The notes below the pieces were generated by a model, which searched no databases, had not been told where the DNA came from, and saw only the letters and a list, made by a program, of their open reading frames with translations. Of a stretch of DNA of 64,000 bases, positions 58,051 through 64,000 are shown in pieces. The stretch comes from Trematomus loennbergii (lineage: Eukaryota > Chordata > Actinopteri > Perciformes > Nototheniidae): contig JAAOOA010001121.1 in assembly GCA_012861695.1 (NCBI GenBank), forward strand, positions 1 through 64,000, written 5' to 3'. The translations under genes and the position numbers were made by a program. Each line of letters opens with the position of its first letter. Position 1 is the stretch's first letter.

Positions 58051-59776
58051 CCTGTTCCACTCTGAGCCTGTTTTTCAGGTCTCAGGCTCGAAAATGACAT
58101 TCCCAGAACAAATGACCATATCTTCCCTTCTAAAAGGGTTAAATTAATAATCTTTGTTCTCAAAGTAATGATAAACCTGTGAGTTGGATGTAGAAGTGTC
58201 AGAATCAATATAGATGTTTTTTATTTTAAAGAAAATTCAGATTTTACATAGTAAAAAACTGTAAATTATAGTGTCCGTCCAAAAATTATTTTTTACAGAT
58301 AGTGAAAACTACCCTTGGATGATGGGTTAGTAGACTAAAAGCTTTAGGAATCCAAAGTACAACATATAATAAGTACCTTGTATCAAGATTGATGCAAAAC
58401 AAGTGAAATTTGACCTTTTTAGAGAGATTTAGCCAAAAACCCCCACTTCTGGGGTCATTTGGGTGGATTTGACCTATCTCTGGCCCCCCTTGGTCGATTT
58501 GGTTGGTTGACACACCCTTGTGACCGTTACGGGCCGTCTCCACGGCAGCGTTAAAAAATCTTGGAGGTGGGCGTATCTGAAGCTTGAGGATTTTTTGCGA
58601 GCAACCAATCACATGAATCTCCCGCCCGCGACATACGAAGCAAAAAAGCCCGAAGTAAACTGGATATAAACTCCCCAAAACAGGCGAAAACATACCACTG
58701 TCTCTGCCACCTCCCTCCATGCCTGGCTCCTCCGGTTTATATCCCGGTAGGTCTGGTCATAAAGCACCGGGTGATTGATTCGCTACCGCTAATTTCTCCT
58801 CCATGTTTTGGAATATGAGGAAATGACCTGCGGTCTGTCTCTCCCAGCATACACGCCGTTTGATTGGCTAGAGCTTGAACTGTCAGATTTGCGTACACGG
58901 GATTTGATTGGCTGACGCTTCCTCCTCAGCTTCAAAAGTTGAACATTGTTCAACTTTGGATCTTGAAAATCCTGAGAATCTCCGCTCGCCTGCCCACAAT
59001 GCATTTCGGCGAAAGCGAAAAAAAGTGACGTCACCCCATTCAAAGTGAATGGGCAGAAGCGTTTCAAGATTTTTTAACGCTGCCGTGGAGACGGCCGTTA
59101 GAGCCAATAGAATCGAAGGGGGAGGCTCACATACACACACATTGTAAAGAAAAATGTGGGCGCTTCGTGTGTGGAAATCGAAAGCAAAGTGGAGGAATGT
59201 CTCCTTCTGGAATTTGGAAATTAAAAAGCCGTTTTATTGCTTATGGATTATCAGAAATAATTTCAAAGAAGGCACAGACACATAGGATGAACCTATGGAT
59301 TAACTGCAGCATCGTTTTTTTATCGTTTTAATGCCATTGAAGACCACTTTTGACCAAGGTAAGCCATGTTTACGTTTTTTAGCTACTTAGCTCCACATGT
59401 GATGATGTACGCTTTCGTTTATAGCGTCGCGAATGTTTATCACTGAGTGTTGAGGTTTTTTACACAGATTCAGTGTCTCCAGGACACCAAAAACGAGTGG
59501 TTGGCTGTGCATCTAGGATAAGTAATAAGGGAGTTATGAGTGAGTTTAAGTGCCTTTGTAGGTTCCGTTTTTTCGCTCGAGGCTAATTCAGAGGCTGAGT
59601 GCTAGCATTGTGGTTTTTTTTTGAAAAAACAAAATTAAAAAGATCAGTTAGCTGAGTTTCTTCCGTTACATGGATATAACCATTGATAGTTTTATTCAAT
59701 ATTAAGATTCCTTAGACGTTGTTTCCTGCAAATGACGCGTTTATCCGCCCGGTACCGGGGGATGGTGTGTAACAGG
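58051..59776. mobile_element. TTAA-target element, copy 3, split by a MITE
   Basis: Flanked by TTAA at 58047-58050 and 59777-59780. Opposite orientation to the copies at 50536 and 52539. Without the inserted MITE (58530-59097 plus one TTA) it would be about 1155 bp. Right end: gggggatggtgtgtaacagg. Confidence 0.8.
58530..59097. mobile_element. PIF/Harbinger-like MITE, copy 2 (568 bp)
   Basis: Same termini as copy 1, with TTA at 58527-58529 and 59098-59100. The host copy at 10850 (gaccgttagagccaatag) gives the empty site. Internal sequence is almost the same as 3261-3831. Confidence 0.85.
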
Positions 59777-59780
59777 TTAA

Positions 59781-60246
59781 GGTGGTAGCCTGTCTTCTGT
59801 GTTCATGTTTCACAGCAAAGAAATGGGAATGTATCAGCCTCAGATGTATTAGTGTTGCTCCAGCTGAAAACTATATCCAACCATATCAAATTAATAGTAC
59901 CACAAGTGGTTCTGAGACTTATTCAGAAATGTATACAAAGGTCATCGCAACACTGCAGCATTTTCTGCTTCTATTTCATTGCATGCTTCAGAATAGTATT
60001 ATATATTGATATATAGTGCTTGTGAAGGAAGAGGGGACAATATATAATAATTATATGAAAACAAGAGGGACATAATATCACAAAACAATTAATGATGATG
60101 ATTATGTCAGCCATATGTATAATAGTGTTAATATCTATGAGATTTTAAAGTAATAATAATAATAATAATAATTCCCTGCAAAAGCACTAATAACAATAAA
60201 ATAATGGCAAAAATAGCAATTCGATATATAGTACAAATCATCATTG
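59781..60246. other. Unassigned; (AAT)n near 60150
   Basis: A short AAT microsatellite is the only feature seen. Confidence 0.4.
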
Positions 60247-60621
60247 TCATGTGAAGCAAGGAGTGGTTGGACCCAAATGCAGAAACTGGAGACAGCAGAA
60301 AACTTAACAAAAATGTATATTTAACAGGCAGAACAGGAACTCAAGTAACAACAATCAACACGAAAAAAACAGAACTTCATGACATAGACAAACAAGGAAC
60401 CGACAAGAACAGGACAGAAAACCAGGACTTATATACAAACAGGGTGACGAGGGGATGAAGTACAAGTGAAGCTAGGAACAGGTTAAACTAATCAGGGCGG
60501 GGGAGACAATTAAAACTGGAGGGAAAACAGACAGAGCAGGAAGTGAACACAGAGAAGACAGAAGGAGAATACTTTCAATTAAAACAGGAAACAGAAAACA
60601 AAAAAAGTATAATACTCTTAA
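60247..60621 (-). mobile_element. Possible solo LTR, minus strand
   Basis: It starts tgtcatgtgaagcaaggagt and contains ggttggacccaaatgcagaa, the complement of the gcatttgggtccaacc phrase common at the ends of fish LTRs. The A-rich, purine-rich body fits. The right limit (near aacattttg) is a guess. No internal genes. Confidence 0.4.
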
Positions 60622-60928
60622 CATTTTGTAGCTAAGCTACACCAAATTGCCCACCCCAGCTTATGCCATTTTCCATCCGATCTTTAAAAAGTTGGTATTG
60701 TGTGCAAACTGGCAGCCTCAGGATCAGTCCACAGGTGTTGGCCGTGGGGAAACCTGCTGGCCCGTCCCTCGAGTGGAGGAAATTTAGTTTGGGCTGGGTT
60801 GGAAACCCTACAGCAGGGATTTTCCGTAGGCCGGTGGCAAAGGCCAACACATCTCCGACATTCAGTATGCTTTCTCCATCTGTGGAGAAAGTTTGAGATC
60901 ATTTTTAGGTCTACATAATGTTAAGAGC
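60622..60928. other. Unassigned stretch with overlapping open frames
   Basis: Open frames of about 70 codons exist on both strands (60663-60918). No domain recognised. Confidence 0.25.
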
Positions 60929-60932
60929 TTAA

Positions 60933-61305
60933 AGGTGGGGTAGGTAAGTTTGAGAAACCGGCTCGAGATACACTTTTTGTTATATTCCATGGAATGCTCT
61001 TAATATCCGATAGCAATGAATATCTTAAGTGCTTTGACAAAATCCATAAATAATGTCATCTGTGGAAGCCGTAGTACTGTAAAAAGCACGACCAATCATT
61101 TTAGCCAGCCCGGCTAAAAACTGGATGGCCTACTGCCTGTCAGCCTTCCATCTGTGCACAAACTTATCTCGTGCCCTCATTGGTCATGTGCGCGTCCGTG
61201 TGTGTTGGAGGAGGGGCTCTGTAAGGAAGTGGCAGATTTTTTCCGGTTGTGTATTTTCAAATTCTAGCGCACTCGAGCTGGTTTCTCCGAAATTACTACC
61301 CCACC
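60933..61305. mobile_element. MITE with long inverted ends, TTAA-flanked (373 bp)
   Basis: Starts aggtggggtaggtaagtttg, with the complement cgaaattactaccccacc at the right. Similarity of the ends reaches the ctcgag palindromes. TTAA at 60929-60932 and 61306-61309. No coding sequence. Confidence 0.7.
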
Positions 61306-61624
61306 TTAAGGGTATTTTTTGTGTTTAAGAGATGAGTATGATAATATTGCAGATTTGACTAGATAGTATACCAGTGTTTCTGAAAAGGGGGTACGCTTAT
61401 GTCTAGGGAAACTGGAAATCATGAAATGTGATTTTGTAAAAGTGGTATTTTTCATTGATCCCCCAAACAGATTACATTTTCATCAGCAGCTCCTGAAAGT
61501 GCTCTAATCCCTACAAATAATTGGAATACTTCAGGAAAATAACAAAAGGGTGTCTTTGGGCCAAAAATGTTTGCGATACACTGGACAAGATAACTGAAGT
61601 GTGTTTTGTGGTGGCTCTACTCTT

Positions 61625-62105
61625 CAGCCACCTCCTTGTGAGTGTGTGTTCCTTTCCCTGTCTGTGTGGGCGTGGTGGCTGTCACTCCTGGCTCCCGGCT
61701 CAATCTCCACCTGCTGCAAATCTCCACCAGCTTTACACACCTGATTCCATCAGCCATTTACTAATGGTATATCAGCGGAGGCTCCACAACATGTCAGCGC
61801 CAGATCGTTGTTTAAACCCCAGTGGTAACTCTCAGCCTTCTAGCCGATTAAGCTATTTCTCTGTACACGGAATACTTTTCTCACCTGTTCTCTTATGCTC
61901 CAGGATCACTCTCCAGCCGCCTTGTTACCATCACCTGCCGCCACCAGTCATCATTCAACCGGATTACTCTCCCGCTCACCAGTCTTCATTCCTACAGGAT
62001 TACTCTCCTCTCCACGCTCCTCCACCTCACAATAAACCTTTTTCAACACACTCTGCCGTGTCCTGCGTTTGGGTCCTATCGGGTATTGGTCCAACTCATG
62101 GGAAA
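61625..62105 (+). mobile_element. Possible solo LTR, plus strand
   Basis: A C-rich body is followed by cacaataaacctttttcaac and ctgcgtttgggtcctatcgg. A polyadenylation signal before a GT/TT-rich tail and the ctgcgtttgggtcc phrase are common in fish LTRs. Ends are approximate. Confidence 0.4.
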
Positions 62106-62200
62106 ATAAGATGCTGAAAGCTGGTCATGTCTTGCAATATTGTATGTATTTCATTACTTTACCATATGTACTGTACATTTAAAAAAAAGTAACTAAGTGG

Positions 62201-62526
62201 TAGGGCTGTGCAATTAATCGTATTTTAATCGCGATTACGATTATGGCTTGCAACGATTACGAAAACAACGTAATCGAAATAAAACGATTATTTTTTTATA
62301 AAAAAAAAAAAATAATTATTATTATTTTTTTTTTATTTTTTTTGGTTTTTCAGTTGAATTATACTTAAAGTTCAGGGTAATCAACTGTTAAAAACATACT
62401 GTTCACATTTTTGTTTCAATAAATGGATTTTTCAAAGTAAATGGATAATCGTTTTTAATAATCGTGATATCAATTATTGACCAAAATAATCGTGATTAGG
62501 ATTTTTGCTATAATCGCACAGCCCTA
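62201..62526. mobile_element. hAT MITE (326 bp)
   Basis: Ends tagggctgtgca and, inverted, tagggctgtgcg. An exact 8-bp TSD ctaagtgg lies at 62193-62200 and 62527-62534. The inside repeats attaatcg and aatcgtgat phrases. Related by its ends to the pair at 19408-20825. Confidence 0.85.
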
Positions 62527-62534
62527 CTAAGTGG

Positions 62535-63744
62535 CCTGGATAGTAAATCACCTTGAAATAATAATGAAATATCAGAATGCTAGAACGTCCATGACACAGA
62601 GTTCTGCTCCATTTTATTGTTTATCTTTCCTGTGGTTGAGGCTCGTCTGGTTGCTGAGCAACTATCTTTGTCTCTATCAAATAAACTGCGCTAGCTGTTT
62701 GTATATGCTTATTTGTTTACCAATGTAATAGCACTTTTGGAGATAATAAGGAGCCTTTAGAATTTCTGAAATGAATGAACGGATGAAAAGAAACACGATG
62801 TGTGTCCTTGGAGATGCTTCAGAGTCCATACCGAGGAAAAAGAGGTGGTCAATTTCATCGGAGACTACGGATCCAGATGTTCAAGGTGCCCTGCTCTATA
62901 GCGTGGTCTATCCACCAGTTCTGCTGGTCCTATTATTGTTATTCTTATTATTAACATCATCAACGAGGGACAGCTTGGTGTGATGCTTTCCTGGTTTTTG
63001 ACCGGCTTTTATCACTGCCGGCTCATCTGTCGGGAACACATGCCGGGGGGCTGAGCCCTGAGGCGGCCATGAAGCTAAACTAACCCGGTAATGTTATATT
63101 TACATGGCTGTTGTGGTTATAGCAAGCTAGCCTCTATTTCAATATCGTTTTGGTATAAAAATAATAATGTTACAGGTCTTGTACTACACGCCAAAACAAC
63201 CACAGACAAGAATTTCTTCCCTCAGGCCGTCACTCCTGAACACCTAAATCAGTCATACACTGTCAATAACCATGTAACACCAACAAACATCCACTTCACC
63301 CATAATAAGTTATTATTTTGGAGTTTTTAATGCATCATTTCTTTTAAAGTACATATCATCTGTCACTGTTAATATAAATCCTACATACTGCATAGACATC
63401 TGTGAATGTACATACTGTGAATGTTGTAGAACATCTGAAGACAAGAGTTGTTTCACCCTTTGACCCCAAGAGGGAGTATACCTTTAACTGAGCTTCTGTC
63501 AGGAGTTAATAAAGGTTTGCAAATACATTGTACATTATGCATGCTAATATTAAATCAGTAGGCTAATCATTTTATTCAGATGTGCTGCATTAAATGTAGG
63601 TGGTATTGTGTAACATATTATGGAAATATCTCATACTTATGATTATGTCTTTCTAGTGTATAACTATACGTGTCCTTTATCTCTTTTTGCCTATTGAGTC
63701 TTTGCATAAGGAATGCAATTTGTGTTAATTTGGCAATTTCTTAC
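62535..63744. other. Unassigned stretch
   Basis: No recognised exon or repeat. A plus-strand open frame at 62771-62983 ends in a leucine-rich segment (LLVLLLLFLLLTSS) but has no family I know. The sequence next to 63744 would be intron of the G2E3-like fragment. Confidence 0.3.
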
Positions 63745-63960
63745 CCTCCACCTGCAGCAGCCAGTCCCGCCAAAAGCCAATGGTCCTGGCCTCCATCCGC
63801 CTGCGGTTGGAACCAGCCCGAAACCCTCCCAGTCTTAAACAGTTCTATCATTTCGGACGCCAGGAGTGGCTTCTGGTCCTGAAGAAACACACTCTTCAGG
63901 ACTGTTGGGTGGGCCTTCAAAGCGTCCAATGCTCCAACAATTTGAAGACCTTCGCAAAAC
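63745..63960 (-). pseudogene. G2E3-like HECT ligase exon with a frameshift
   Basis: The minus strand has acceptor cttacatttacag and donor GTAAGA around a 216-bp exon. The first part reads FCEGLQIVGALDALKAHPTV and LKSVFLQDQKPL, as in the HECT region of G2/M-phase E3 ubiquitin ligase-like proteins, which are expanded in fish. About two thirds in, the similarity continues only in another frame: GSNRRRMEARTIGFWRDW, then LLQVE up to the donor. So there is a one-base shift near 63825, and this copy is probably a pseudogene unless the base is a sequence error. Neighbouring exons were not seen. Confidence 0.6.
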
Positions 63961-64000
63961 CTGTAAATGTAAGAAGTACCAGAAGAGAGAGAACATAACT

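Overview
The window reads as teleost fish nuclear DNA, probably a percomorph. It is intron- and transposon-rich, with long TG/AC microsatellites, a tRNA-derived SINE carrying an L2-type tail, Tc1, hAT, Harbinger-like and TTAA-target DNA transposons, an L2-like LINE, and DIRS, BEL/Pao and Ty3/Gypsy-like LTR elements. No bacterial or organellar organisation is seen, and no complete host gene lies inside the window. Names of transposon families come from recognised domains, termini and target-site duplications (TSDs), not from a database search.

The main host gene is an axonemal dynein heavy chain of the DNAH9/11/17 type on the minus strand. Four exons are readable, each with proper splice sites and an open, phase-consistent frame: 44796-44898, 39149-39370, 14010-14115 and 10077-10219. 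The first two join directly at a phase-0 boundary. The exons expected between the others, including the AAA4 P-loop exon, were not found. The intervening introns are packed with transposons. Near the right edge (63745-63960, minus) there is a frameshifted exon of the G2E3-like HECT ligase family. At the far left (558-639, minus) there is a possible first exon of an unidentified gene.

Layout, left to right. 0-2.7 kb: possible exons, a GT-rich minisatellite, a SINE and a dead Tc1. 2.8-7.6 kb: a dispersed repeat carrying a Harbinger-like MITE and a 3.0-kb fold-back element with arms of about 755 bp. 8-10 kb: BEL/Pao remnant. 10-14 kb: two dynein exons, a truncated TTAA element and a hAT element. 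14-17 kb: TG microsatellite and a repeat with a period of about 148 bp. 18.2-23.7 kb: a 5.4-kb Harbinger-like transposon containing two hAT-like copies that share one TSD. 25-26 kb: a non-autonomous element with a 5-bp TSD. 26.1-31.8 kb: a DIRS element with its full inverted termini and internal complementary region, itself invaded by a LINE tail. 34-37.7 kb: a second TTAA element and a tandem array of about 525-bp units. 39-45 kb: two dynein exons around a large composite repeat and a hAT element. 46-47.8 kb: L2-like LINE. 50.5-53.7 kb: two 1.18-kb TTAA elements. 53.8-57.0 kb: an LTR retrotransposon. 58-60 kb: a third near-full TTAA element broken by a second copy of the Harbinger-like MITE. 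60-64 kb: LTR fragments, MITEs and the G2E3-like exon.

The most unusual object is the LTR retrotransposon at 53764-57039. It keeps LTRs, a proline-tRNA primer site, gag and protease, but in place of polymerase and integrase it carries a run of CCHC zinc knuckles that look like the host protein CNBP. This suggests capture of a host transcript by a non-autonomous element.
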